From the NCBI RefSeq assembly GCF_003369915.1, contig NC_046675.1:25296001-25360000 (forward strand): DNA of 64,000 nucleotides, written 5' to 3'. Position numbers and translations under genes: made by a program. Source of the DNA: Drosophila miranda. Its lineage: Eukaryota > Arthropoda > Insecta > Diptera > Drosophilidae. Below, piece after piece: positions 1 through 10,379 of the stretch (the stretch's first letter is position 1; each line of letters starts with the position of its first letter). The notes beneath the pieces were generated by a model. The model saw nothing but the letters and a program-made list of their open reading frames with translations, ran no database searches and was not told the origin of the DNA.

Positions 1-2272
1 AACCAGCCGCCCAACAGGCGACCCCTGGTCAGTCCGGGCTACGAGCAGGATCCCCAGGACATCTATCAGACGCGACAGGGCGCCTACATGATGCCCGACC
101 AGAGGCGGGCGCCCAACTCGGAGGTGATGACCCGCAGACGCTTCTACCCGGGAGCGGCCAACGAGCAGACCGAGGAGGAGCCGCTCTACCAGTCCCGTCG
201 CGAGATGCAGCGGGAGATGCAGCGCAATCATCTGTACCAGTCGAAACGGGAAATGCAGGAGCGCATCAGCCAGGGCAAGCGAGACATGGAGCGGGAGTTT
301 AGCCCCCAGAGCAGCAGCCAGTCGGAGCGGGACGACCGCTCGGAACGCTCCAATTCGGAGAGCATCTATCAGAGCCGGCGGGAGGCCAAGGAGAGCGCCC
401 TGAAGACGCGCACCCAGCTGAGGGATCAGATCTATCAGACGCGTCGCGAGGCCCTCGACAGCATGGCGGAGCCCATTTATGTGTCCAAAAGGGACGTGGG
501 CAGACCAGCACCCATATACGAGTCGCGCGAGGAGAGCATCCTGCAGTCGCGCGAGAATGAGACCGATGAGAAGAAGGAGGGCAAAACGGAGCAGGTGCAG
601 GTGGAGATCAATGCACAGCCGGAGGAGCCCACAGAGGACTCGACCTTGAGTCGTTCGGACTTGCAAAAGTCCTCGGACACGGTCATTGAGAATCCAGCAG
701 CAAGAGCTCCTCTTGTCGAAGATGAAATTGAGGAGCACGACCAGGACGAGGAGGAGGCGTCAGAAGTAGAAGCCCAAGACGAAGCCGAGAGCTCCGCAGA
801 GGCCACAGAGGAGGCGACGGCCATTGAGAATAACCAGCACAATGAGGGAATGCTGGCCAACGAGACGCAGAATGTGTCCGATGATGTGTTCGAGGCGGCC
901 GACACGGTATCAGCCTTGGCCCCGCCTCCAGCTCCCAGCCATCCTTTGACCCCACGCTCGGGTCGCGCATCCTTCCACATCTCGAATATACTGAAGCGCA
1001 CAGGGCCTCCGCCCAGCTCCCCCATCGGCGACAGCTGCACCTCCATCGAGACCCAGTACACGTCGCAGGCCAGCCTGCCCGTTGGCCCGCCCAATGCCAC
1101 GAGCACACCCTTCAGCAGCAGCATGTCCCTGCCGATAGCCGGACCTGTGGCCACATTAACACCAGCAGCTGCCTCCGCCTCGAACGGACCCTTTCCCAGA
1201 ATGCCCCGGGAGCCGAGCACCATGCGGGGATTCTTCGATTCCAATGGCGGCACCCTGGCCGACAAGGTGTGGCATGTCTCGCTGCAGATCCCTCCCGGAG
1301 CCATTCCGGTGGGCGTGCGCCAGGAGATCTACTTTACAGTGAGCGATCCGCGCATGGGACAGGCCGTCGGCGGACCTCCGCTGGACATGGAAAATGGTTG
1401 GTCTAACACACACTCTACTCCCGTACTCCCGTATGCATCCACCACCAAAAACCACTACCACAACCACCTACCTACTAAAGCAATCCACACATCACCGGTC
1501 TTCTCTCTTTGAGTTGCGATTGCGACCATTTTGAATGCAGCATTTTTGTGTTTAATTCGTTGTACATATTTGATCTTGATTTAAGCTTATTTTCCTCTAT
1601 GGTGGATGGTGATTTTATGGATATTTTAGTGTAGTCTTTAATCCTTAGTTTGTAGTCCTAAAGTAATACTAATTGGTAATAACAGCTTGCTTGCATGTAA
1701 CTTCCATAGTACATATCTATTAACACATAGATTAGTTTATTCTCTAATCTTTCGTCAACAGTTCTTCCAATTTCAGTTCTAATTTCTTCAATTTCCGCCC
1801 TAAAACCCCTTTACTGTTTGTTCTCCCTTGATAATTGCACTGAAATAGCATCTCTTGCTATAGATCTTTCTCCCACAAATCGAGTGTTGTCTATGCCTGT
1901 ACTCACTTACACTTGCCGTAACACAGAACAACCTATCCACATGATATCAAATACAATACCAGTTACACACACACACACACATATTATATATCTATCACAA
2001 TTTACCAGATCGATAATTAACATGTGTTTTATTTTCCCAAATGTGCAGGTGAGACCATGCTATCACCCCTTGTGATGTGCGGGCCGCAGGGCCTTGAGTT
2101 TATGGTTCCGGTTACACTCAATATACCCCACTGTGCCGGACGCACGGCATCGCTGGGCCTGGCCCTGAAGGCTACCGACAGCGAGAAGAACCTGCACACC
2201 GAGTGGGACAACATTGATCTGCCCAGCAATGCTGCTGCCCACACGGTCTCCGTCAAGGTTGATCACTTCTAA
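1..2272 (+). CDS. pyd: Polychaetoid (ZO-1) C-terminal part, ending in a ZU5 domain
   Basis: The 3' end of a membrane-associated guanylate kinase scaffold of septate/adherens junctions. The window opens inside a coding exon (frame starts at base 1) that runs to 1396. A GT donor follows in codon GA-AAT-G|GT, and the last exon is 2049-2272 (acceptor gtgcag at 2043-2048), ending VKVDHF*. The translation has repeated YQS(R/K)RE motifs (roughly 20-510 nt), an acidic Glu/Asp-rich linker, a Pro/Ser-rich stretch, and then a ZU5 domain split by the intron (KVWHVSLQIPPGAIPVGVRQ ... GPQGLEFMVPVTLNIPHC). Tyr-rich basic repeats followed by a terminal ZU5 are what I know of fly pyd; the PDZ, SH3 and GUK domains would lie upstream of the window. 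The 652-nt intron (1397-2048) contains a CA microsatellite. If the intron is retained the frame ends at 1512. Confidence 0.9.
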
Positions 2273-3753
2273 TCAAGGCGGCATTCGGCATTGGGCATTC
2301 GGCATCGGCATCGACCTTCGGGCTGCATTAAGTTTCATAGCATAACCACTCATCCATACGAGAATACACTTAGCTAAACACACACCTTCGAACGAAATTG
2401 TAAATAGATCCATAAATATATTACCATTAGGTTTAGGCCACGATTCCAGGGCTAGGAGGAAACTGAAACTTGGGCATTGCTTATAAAATAATTAATTTAA
2501 TTGAATATTGTCTGTTAATTGTGCCTTTAAGTGATCGTTTGGCTCTGCCTTTGAACTAAATACTACATAAATATCGAGCTAGAAATACATACATACATGC
2601 GAGAACACACAGAATCGAATGCAAGTGATACATATTTGTATCTGTATAAAGCGACTAGAAATTATTTTTATATCAAATAATTTGATTGTATATTTTAACG
2701 CGATTTATTAATATGTATTTTATAAATTTACATAATTTTAATGCATTTTTGTATGGATGTATTTGACATTAAATTAGCGATTCAATTCGCATATTGTTTC
2801 GACCCACGACCCCATTTATATTGCATTCAAATTGTTAATTGTGTGCAACTATTGCATGCTGCAGTTATACATATACCATATACATTTATAAATCGTAGAT
2901 ATATCCTTAGAACCTACATATACACACGCCTGTATAACCAGAACAACAAAATATAATATACAAACAAATATTTATACACATTTTTGTATTAAAGATTATA
3001 TACACAAACACGTGGAAAGCTTGGGAATAAATAAAAGAAAAACAATTAGAAAAGAAATCTCACACAAATAAGTATATGTCTATTTTTGTACCATTTTCTT
3101 ACAAGGATCAAGGAGAGTGGGATGCCAGATCAGGCGTGATCTTCGACAGTCTAGATCGCCTCTCCTGGCCCGATGCCCCCTATATGACAATTTCATACAT
3201 GATTCAATGAGCCAAATATTGGTGTATTAATCGTGTAAGCGAAGTTTTGCTGGAACTTCACGCTCACGTTGCCCAACATGATTTTCAGGAATGCCAGTCT
3301 TCACCAGTCTGAATTCTCACGATCCTGGGAAAGTGGGTTCTTTGCCGGTATCACCCTGTTTAACCGAGATATAGCCCCCGAACTTTTGCCTTCAAAAACA
3401 TCAAAATACTAGTATTTCTTGCCGATCTGAGCGGTTATATCATTGAAATTGTCAAAAATCGAACGGAATATCATAGCCGAAACTTTGATGCCGATCAAAC
3501 TTTATATTTTGTATACGTATGTAAAAAACTTGCACAGAATATATATGAATGTACTATATCTTTAGGTATAAGTGCAATGCTCCACAACGAAAACCAACAA
3601 AGATATCGCAATATCACTTTCAATCTTATAGATAACATAACAGTTCATGCTTCTAGAGACTTGAACAATAAAAATACAATTACATAACTAGGCGAAGGAA
3701 ACAATTAAACAGTCTGTTATCAGTCTGTCCTCCATCGATCCACCATCGATTTT
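2273..3753. other. pyd 3' UTR followed by unassigned intergenic sequence
   Basis: AT-rich trailer of pyd to about 3050, with a poly(A) signal AATAAA at 3026-3031 (overlapping a second one). From about 3100 to 3420 the base composition rises and looks gene-like on either strand. I found only short interrupted frames (for example a 28-codon minus-strand ATG frame near 3280) and cannot name it; it could be a decayed exon or transposon remnant. The rest is AT-rich, leading into the ARMH3-type gene on the opposite strand. Confidence 0.5.
3026..3031 (+). promoter_or_regulatory. Poly(A) signal, pyd
   Basis: AATAAA followed directly by AAAG and a T-rich stretch, about 750 nt after the pyd stop codon. 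Confidence 0.55.
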
Positions 3754-6171
3754 CTATGTGGCAGGCGCGGCTGTTAGTGCTATTGGAGCTGTTGGAACTG
3801 TTAGTGCCGGTGGGGCTGCTGCGGCTGCTGGTGCTGCTGTGGCTGCTGGGGTAGTTGGTGTTACTGCCGAGCTGGTCATTGTCGTTAGAAGCACCTGCTC
3901 GGGTATTACGGACACTGCCTCCTTCACATAGCCATAAATGTGTTTTCGCGTATCGTTTACGACATCGCCCACCATCGCCTTAAAGAAGTTGGTGTGCAGC
4001 GGCGTCTCCGCATAACGCTCGTATTGATCCAGGGAATCCTGCAGCTTCAGCGTGAGGTCATAATTCTTGCGCACCACATCGAGTATCTGCTCTTCCGTGG
4101 GCGTTGACAATCCCTGCTCGGCCAGCCACTCCTTGATCTTGTTCTGAAAGTGCTTCACTATGGCTAGGATGTTGACCAGGGAATTTAGTAGCTTGATGAC
4201 ATCGTCTTTATATTCGCACTCTCCCATCGTTGTGTAACGCAAAACTGAAAAGAAACGAAACTGGTAGTCATAATGCCTAACGATCGAAACCCATTGAGCT
4301 TACCCATCGCATGAATTTCGGTAAAGACCTTCTCCTCGCGATTCAGTTCATAGTAGAGCTCATCATAGCTATTTGTGGTGGCCAAAAACGTATCACCGTA
4401 GGTAATAAACAGGTTAAAAATATTCACCACTTGCAGAGACAAGTGAAATATATTGCATTTCTTGACCAGCGTCTGTTCCTGATTGACCAGGAAACGTAGC
4501 AGCCCAATCAACGCCGACCACAGTTCCTTCCAGGGATAATTGAGGCGGACACGGCAACGCTTCTGATAGCACAGAATGCGATGGATCACACCAATGCACA
4601 GCAGATACAGTTCCATGGGAAACTTTTTCATTAAATGCGATACAATGAACTCCACCAATAGGTCGAGCAGGGTGGCAGCCAGGGGCTGGGACTTGCCCAC
4701 ACGATCCACATTCAGCTTGCGGTGACGCATCTGGGCCCGATGCAGCATCACCTTAAAGGTGAGATTACTGTCGTGCATCATGGAGTTGGCATACTGATCC
4801 TCCGAAATGCAGGTGAGTATCAGGAAACATAGCTTCAGATTGGCAATGCTCGACTCGTTCTTGTTGTCCTGCATCACAATGGAGCAATATTGAAAGACAG
4901 CCACCAGCAGATTCGTGGGATACTGCGTTATGTCGATGATCGGGGCATTCGACAAATCAGGCACGGGCTGAGCTAGACTCAAGGTGTTGCTGGGCGAGGG
5001 CGGCGCACTGGACTCGGCCTGGGTGTGGGCCAGTGTTGTGATAAAGTTTCGGTTAAGATGCACTGCCTCGTAGAGGGCCAGCAGCAGGCCATTGTTGGCC
5101 TTGATCTGCTGCACTCGCTCACAGCCCTCGTCCGAGACAAACATGTTGCCCACAATGTTCGAGAGCGACGAGAACCAGGATGAGGATTGGACATTGTTCA
5201 GGCTCTGGATGTACTGGCGGCAAAAGTCAATAAGCGATTGTGATATCATTTGGCCATATCTAAAATTATGATAATTATTATCAGAGCATTAGTTAGATAT
5301 GGCGCGTCCACGTGGAAATTTGTAGACATACCCATTCAGGGCCAGCTCATCAGCCAATATAGACAGCTGCACCACATACGGATTGGTGGCCTCGTGCTTC
5401 CGATAGTTGACCAAAATAGTCAGTAGTATAACAATATCATGTCCGTGCTGTGTACGAAACGTGGGATCGCTGAGCAACCTTACAAAGGCATCGAACATAC
5501 TGTGCATCATCAGATGCTCGAAGAGCGCATTCTGATTGACGTTGTCGGTGCCCGTGACCAGGACTTGCAGCAGCTTAAGGCACATGAAGCGGGCATTCTC
5601 AGTAACATCGCCCAGTAGGATGCGATTGCAATACTGCATCATTAGCTTAAGCCATTCGTCCATTTTCTCATGGCCAAAGATCTCATTGACAATGTTGAAC
5701 GGCGGGTCCGTATTGGATTTCTTAAAAATGCCATAGAAAAGGGAACACAGTGTTTGGAGGCTGTTGCACAAGCGCTTCGGATGATCCTCTGGAAGAAACA
5801 GCGGTAGTCAGAGCGCGATTCAATGATAGTTGGTCCGATTTACCAGTGTTCAGCATTTCGATGCATTTTTGAAACAACGTATTGAGGTTTGGCTTCACCA
5901 CTTGCAGCAGTTCGCTGTTTAGCTTCCCGATTTCATTCTCCAGCGCCTCAAAGTTCGGTTGCAGCAAAAAGAACTCATTCCAGAACTCGGAACTCTCCGT
6001 GCTGGGATCCTCGCCACGGAACAAGAGCTCGTATATGTACACGACCTGTTAATTAAATTAAATTTAATAAAATATGCAAATGGGTGTGGGCGGGTCAGAT
6101 TTATGGGCGAAGTGAACCTTCTCCTTGGGGCGTTTCGTTGAGCCGCTGCCGCTGCGTTTTCGCGAGGTCAT
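3754..6171 (-). CDS. ARMH3: ARMH3 (C10orf76) homologue, armadillo-like helical domain protein
   Basis: Homologue of human ARMH3, a cytosolic helical-repeat protein known to work with GBF1 and PI4KB at the Golgi. Exons on the minus strand: 6171-6118, 6045-5844, 5788-5332, 5259-4304, 4244-3754; all phases join and give 719 aa (the human protein is about 690). The start MTSRKRSGSG... leads into KEKVVYIYELLF, matching the KEKVVLMYDE start of human ARMH3. Other conserved stretches are HGHDIVILLTILVNYRKHE, EAVHLNRNFIT, MQDNKNE, TCISEDQYANSMMHD, FPMELYLLCIGVIHRILCYQ, RVRLNYPWKELWSALIGLL, NLFITYGDTFL and SYDELYYEL. The C-terminal part corresponds to the former DUF1741 region. The last about 45 residues are a low-complexity Ala/Pro/Thr tail absent from the human protein. 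Intron 1 has a weak donor (AAG|GTTCAC). It is divergently placed to IscU, with a 1.1-kb shared upstream region. Confidence 0.92.
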
Positions 6172-7268
6172 GATGGCTGAGCTGCTGCAAGTCCGTTGCT
6201 TTGGGGTGTCCACTGTGCCGGCCTTGATTTTAACGCCAATATGCTGAATATGTACGTGTATTTAGCAAATTAGTCTTCTATTTGCTCCTAATATTTATTC
6301 TTGCTGGCAATTTGAGCCATTGGGGCCAGTCCCTCAGAAATATACCGCAAAATATACCGTCTCATTTTCAAAAAATACTGACGAATTATTCAAGTTCCGT
6401 CGTACATATTCCTCGTTTTTGATATTCCGTCGAGTATTACTTGCTAGATAGAACCCTCAGCCCTGCCCACATATCTTTACCAGATTAATAGATCAGTTTT
6501 GTTCTTGACTGGCTGGTTTTAAATACTTGACTTTGATTGTTTTTGCCTCAATTCAACAACAATATAGCGTCTCGTCTGATGAAAAACCGAACGTAGCCCA
6601 CTTAAGCCCCCTTTATTTAAACAGTTCAATTACTGGAGGTAAAAGATGGAAAATATTAACGATTGTAAATTCTTCCTGCAGATTCATGCCATCTTTCCTC
6701 TGAATTTAACCTGAACTGCGCTAAAATGATTAAATTTTCATTATTTTGAGTTAATCGTTCTCCGTCAAGGATTGGAAATATTACCACATAGATACCACAT
6801 TTAGCCATTCCCACACACTTTTATCCAATTAATTAATCTATCTTCTACTTGACTGGTCTATTTTAAAAATTTGCTTTTATTGGACCCCCGGAATGTGCGT
6901 ATGAAAAATTTGTATAAAAGACTCGCTAGAATATCTCAGCTATTTTTAAGCGCAGTTCAGGTGAAAGATATCTTCGTGAAGAGGAAGGATAGGAGGGATC
7001 CAAAGGATGAATTTACAGAAGAATGTTCGCACCTTTTTAAATACAGTGCGGTTAAGTGGACTAAGCTCTTTTTTTTCAACGGTTTATTACGGTATATTTT
7101 GAGAATGAGAAAGTATATTTCGGTATATTTCTCACTCTGAAAATCTGGCAGCACTGCTAGCAGCTGTTCCTAACACGCAGTAAGTCGTGCCAGTGTGTTT
7201 TCGAATTTCACAAGAACTCTGCTATAATTTGTATCGACTTTTACTGAAAGATTCATTGCAAATTAAAG
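6172..7268. promoter_or_regulatory. Divergent upstream region of ARMH3 and IscU, with promoter-motif clusters and repeat copies
   Basis: Between two divergent start codons. On the minus strand, facing ARMH3, two matches to the fly core-promoter motif KTYRGTATWTTT (Ohler motif 6) lie at 6338-6360. On the plus strand, facing IscU, the same motif occurs at about 7089-7100 and 7119-7130, followed by TGGCAGCACTG at 7146-7156. The sequence 6360-6590 and 6790-6890 belongs to a dispersed repeat also found at 10.4-11.6 kb. This arrangement fits two TATA-less housekeeping promoters. Transcription start sites cannot be fixed from sequence alone. Confidence 0.55.
6360..6890 (-). repeat. Dispersed repeat family, two minus-strand copies upstream of ARMH3
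   Basis: Reverse complement of 6360-6590 reads CAAGTATTTAAAACCAGCC ... GTGGGCAGGGCTGAGGG ... TAATACTCGACGGAATATC. The reverse complement of 6790-6890 repeats the first half (AATAAAAGCAAATTTTTAAA ... CAGTCAAGTAGAA). The same order of blocks recurs on the plus strand at 10.38-11.64 kb. I could not tie it to a named family. Confidence 0.65.
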
Positions 7269-7900
7269 ATGTCGCTGGTACGAAACTCATCCAAATTGCT
7301 GGTGTCTCAGCTGAAGCGTGTGCAGAGCGTCCCCGTTGCATTGTATCACGAAAATGTAAGTTGTCTTCTGCGTCCACCCGGAAGGTTCTTTCGTAATAAA
7401 TATTGTTCCATATAGTATATTGTTTTCGTTTTGGGAGACAGCGCGTTTCTTGCGGCAGGCACATAGTTAACAATGATAAGGGAATAACCAGCCTTTTTCT
7501 TTATCTTTCCCTTTGCCGCCAGGTCGTTGAACACTACGAGAACCCACGCAATGTGGGATCGTTGGACAAGAAGGACACCACTGTCGGCACCGGTCTGGTG
7601 GGAGCACCCGCTTGCGGCGATGTTATGAAACTGCAAATCAAAGTAGATGATAATGGAAAAATCATTGATGCAAAGTTCAAGACATTTGGCTGCGGCTCGG
7701 CAATTGCCAGCAGTTCTTTGGCCACCGAATGGGTCAAGGGCAAGTCCATTGACGAAGCTGGTCAGCTGAAGAACACAGACATTGCCAAGGAGCTGCGTCT
7801 GCCCCCCGTCAAGCTGCACTGCTCCATGCTGGCTGAGGATGCCATCAAGGCCGCGTTGGCCGACTACAAGGTCAAGCAGCAGAAGAAGGCTGCCAACTAG
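7269..7900 (+). CDS. IscU: Iron-sulfur cluster assembly scaffold IscU (mitochondrial)
   Basis: Scaffold protein on which 2Fe-2S clusters are built from cysteine-derived sulfur (NFS1) and iron with frataxin, then passed on by the HSC20/HSPA9 chaperones. Exons 7269-7355 and 7523-7900 give 154 aa. The first 29 residues (MSLVRNSSKLLVSQLKRVQ...) are basic and Ser/Leu-rich, as expected for a mitochondrial presequence. The mature part begins HENVVEHYENPRNVGSLDK. The three ligand cysteines are Cys60 (GAPACGDVM), Cys86 (TFGCGSA) and Cys129 (KLHCSML); the chaperone-binding LPPVK motif is at 122-126. The protein ends in a Lys-rich tail. Its trailer runs convergently into the Kazal gene, with poly(A) signals of the two genes about 40 bp apart. 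Nothing is missing. Confidence 0.97.
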
Positions 7901-8391
7901 AGAGCTTGTAAACCGAATCTGTGAATGTAGTCGGAGCGTATTCAATAGGAAACGTACATATATAAAGGAACCACTACTAAAAACAATTATGAGTAATCTA
8001 CAATACAATACAATATAATATAGAGTATTTTTGCATTAGATCGTAGTGTGAGGTGCTCTGTGAGTGGTAAGTGTATTCGTCTGGTAAAGCACTCAAACAA
8101 ACTGATTAATGTTCTGATTTTACAGATTGGTCGAGTGACTGCTTATAAGTGAATGAGGAAGAACAGGATGCGTTGAGCGTTTGAATGATTGTCTAAGAGT
8201 GTGTTTTAAAAAAAAGAAGATCTAATTGTATTGCTAAATTTTCTGTTCTGTTCTGCTAATATAGAAACCTTCAATCGAAGAGTAATAAACTGTTCCCGTT
8301 GGAATAAAATAATATGAATATAATTTATTGCACCTGTTGAAACGTACAAGTCATTAAAAATCGTTTATCCCGTGGAGGGGGTGTGGTGTTC
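7901..8391. other. Convergent 3' ends of IscU and the Kazal gene
   Basis: AT-rich trailer of IscU with AATAAA at 8284-8289 and 8303-8308 (+). The minus-strand signal AATAAA for the Kazal gene is at 8329-8324. No further gene is visible. Confidence 0.6.
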
Positions 8392-8819
8392 TTAGGAGAG
8401 GCGCACGCTCACTCCACCGCCGCACTCGCCCTTTGACTTCATCTCAAAGGCTGAAAATTAATAATTAGATCTATAATATCTGTAATACTATATATCTGTG
8501 AGATACTTACGATCATCGGCATGCTGGCAATTGTAGTTGGACATCACACACGGGCTGCCAAATGTGAGCAGACGTTCCTTGCTGCTGTTCTTGGACTTGG
8601 CACAGACCGGCTCGTAGTCATCGCCACAGGAGCGCTGGCAGCTGTTGGCCTGCTTCTTCGTGTCCTTGGCTGGAACAGCCAGGGCAAAGGCCAACAGGCA
8701 CAGGGCTAGATGCATGAGAGAGTTTTATAGCGTTAAATACCGCGTGAGTATGATAGCTTTACTATATAGGTACACATAAAAATGTATTTACCTAGAAAAG
8801 CAAACAGAGCGAAACGCAT
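8392..8819 (-). CDS. Small secreted Kazal-type protein
   Basis: Three short exons on the minus strand, 8819-8792, 8705-8511 and 8450-8392, give 93 aa. The start ATG at 8819 is supported because exon 1 plus exon 2 give a clean signal peptide, MRFALFAFLALCLLAFALAV, cleaved near PAKDTKK. An ATG inside the intron-proximal sequence at 8715 would give a shorter, less convincing leader. The mature part has six cysteines in Kazal order (SC, SCG, PVCA, SPC, NC, GEC) with the PVC motif characteristic of Kazal serine-protease inhibitors or their non-inhibitory relatives. The stretch NSSKERLLTFGSPC between Cys3 and Cys4 has Thr-Phe-Gly where classical Kazals have TYxN. Family members in flies are often expressed in secretory or reproductive tissue, but nothing here shows the site of expression. 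Confidence 0.88.
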
Positions 8820-8934
8820 TGTGTATACAAGTATGCGAAGATTCCCAGAAAACTGTCGCAAAAACCGGCTTGGCTTCGAGTCGCGATAGAATTGAACTGA
8901 ATTTTAGACAACGAGATTGATCAGCTTTATATAC

Positions 8935-8943
8935 GAGGCCGCA
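8935..8943 (-). promoter_or_regulatory. TATA box of the Kazal gene
   Basis: TATATAAAG on the minus strand about 120 nt upstream of the ATG, with a TCAGTT initiator-like sequence at 8900-8895. The spacing (about 43 nt) is longer than the usual 30, so the exact start is uncertain. A TATA promoter suits a small regulated secretory gene. Confidence 0.5.
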
Positions 8944-9815
8944 GCTCAAAAGCCCAGCTCTCGCGAACAATAGCCGGACCGACCACCACATATACAATAC
9001 AGATGTATATAGCACATGTACGAAAATACTTACCATTTATATGATCTATTGTGCTGATGAGAAGCTCTCACCTCAACCCACACACAAAAATTGATGTGTA
9101 CGAGAGTATTAAAAAGCATTCAAGTAAACATAGAGTGCGCTTGGCTGTATTTTCGCCGGGCAGATATGACAATGACGGGTCAACAAGATGATAATGATGA
9201 TGCTGCTGCTGCTGTTGGACAGCAATTTGGATAGAATAGATAATGGGTTTGATCAGGCTGTCTACGAGTATGGGCGGTGTTTGCTTGTGCGACACGCGTC
9301 GATCGGTTTGAAGCGGTTTTCATCATTCCAAACTACAGACAATATCCGTAATCCGTAATAATTGGTAATACTCGGGAGAATAATGTTGAATAAGCAACAT
9401 TCATTAGCGGATATCTTAGGTATATTAAATGTAAGTAAGTCAGTCACCATCATATCTTGGCCATTATAGTTTTCGGATGATTGTATAGTAGTCATGTACC
9501 CAGTGACAATAAAATTGTGAGGGCGTTAAGTTCAATTGGAACGTCAATCAGTCATTATACTGACCATAGAATGAATCCCCCCTCCTAAGCTTACTGAAAG
9601 CAGGCTGACAAAATAATTTTGGATCAACCCACTGTTAGTTATGTCAATCATGAAATAGTTCTGTCTAATTAAGTTCCGTAATTTGCAATGGGAGTATATA
9701 GTCGATAAGATGGCTAAGTTTTATTCCAGAAATTAAAACGCATTTGTATTTCCTTCCTGTTGGGACAGTATTCAGTCCTAATGCATCACGATATCCCTAA
9801 ATCGTTCAATATCTC
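8944..9815. other. Intergenic, no gene seen
   Basis: AT-rich sequence with a short CTG/CAT-rich stretch near 9190-9220. All frames are short and uninterpretable. Transposon-like sequence begins at about 9.85 kb. Confidence 0.5.
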
Positions 9816-9879
9816 GTGCATACAGAGAGGACAAACAAACAAATCAACTTCAAAAACAATAAAGTGTACGAACTGTTGT

Positions 9880-10075
9880 CCCTGGCTGGCGGCACTTTAT
9901 TTTCAAATAAATTCGACTCTGTAAACCATTCCCTTTTAGCGCATAAACTTGACCTTTTAGGGTTTCCGCCCAACCTCCTGAGATGGATTTCTAGCTATCT
10001 TTGTTCCAGGTCTCAAAGAGTTCTCTTCAAAAACTCCCTCTCCTCAACAGTAAAGGTTTCTTCGAATTCACATTC
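9880..10075 (+). mobile_element. Fragment of a non-LTR retrotransposon reverse transcriptase
   Basis: The frame from about 9900 reads KFDSVNHSLLAHKLDLLGF, then PNLLRWISSYLCSRSQRVLF and KNSLSSTVKVSS. This is the region just before the catalytic block of LINE reverse transcriptases (F-D-x-V-N/D-H ... L-G-F/I-P ... W-x-x-S-Y-L ... R-x-Q-R-V). The frame then loses similarity, so the YxDD catalytic box and endonuclease are absent: a dead 5'/3'-truncated relic. The clade is not resolvable from 60 residues. Confidence 0.75.
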
Positions 10076-10379
10076 GCATTCTCTTTCAAAACATATCTCT
10101 TTGGCGAAGAAGGATATTTTAGAATTAAGAAAATATTTGTTATTTATGGCGCCAATACATGCAGAAACTTGTCAGTCTCTGTTTTAAAGCTATCACAACG
10201 ATATTTTGCAGCTTATTGTTTTTTTACAGAGATCAAGTATTGGTATCGGGATCAGGATATATATATACATAAAACATATCAATTTAAGAAAATTTCTTTA
10301 TATAAATTAACGAAACAAATGCCGGTTGATAAGCAACAAATCTTAAGATACCAGCAACATTGAGGTGACAACATTGCGA

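Noticed and set aside
477..1304. 275-codon minus-strand ORF
   Set aside because: Antisense of the pyd exon.
6871..7140. 89-codon plus ORF upstream of IscU
   Set aside because: Ends in the promoter-motif cluster and has no homology; treated as promoter and repeat sequence.
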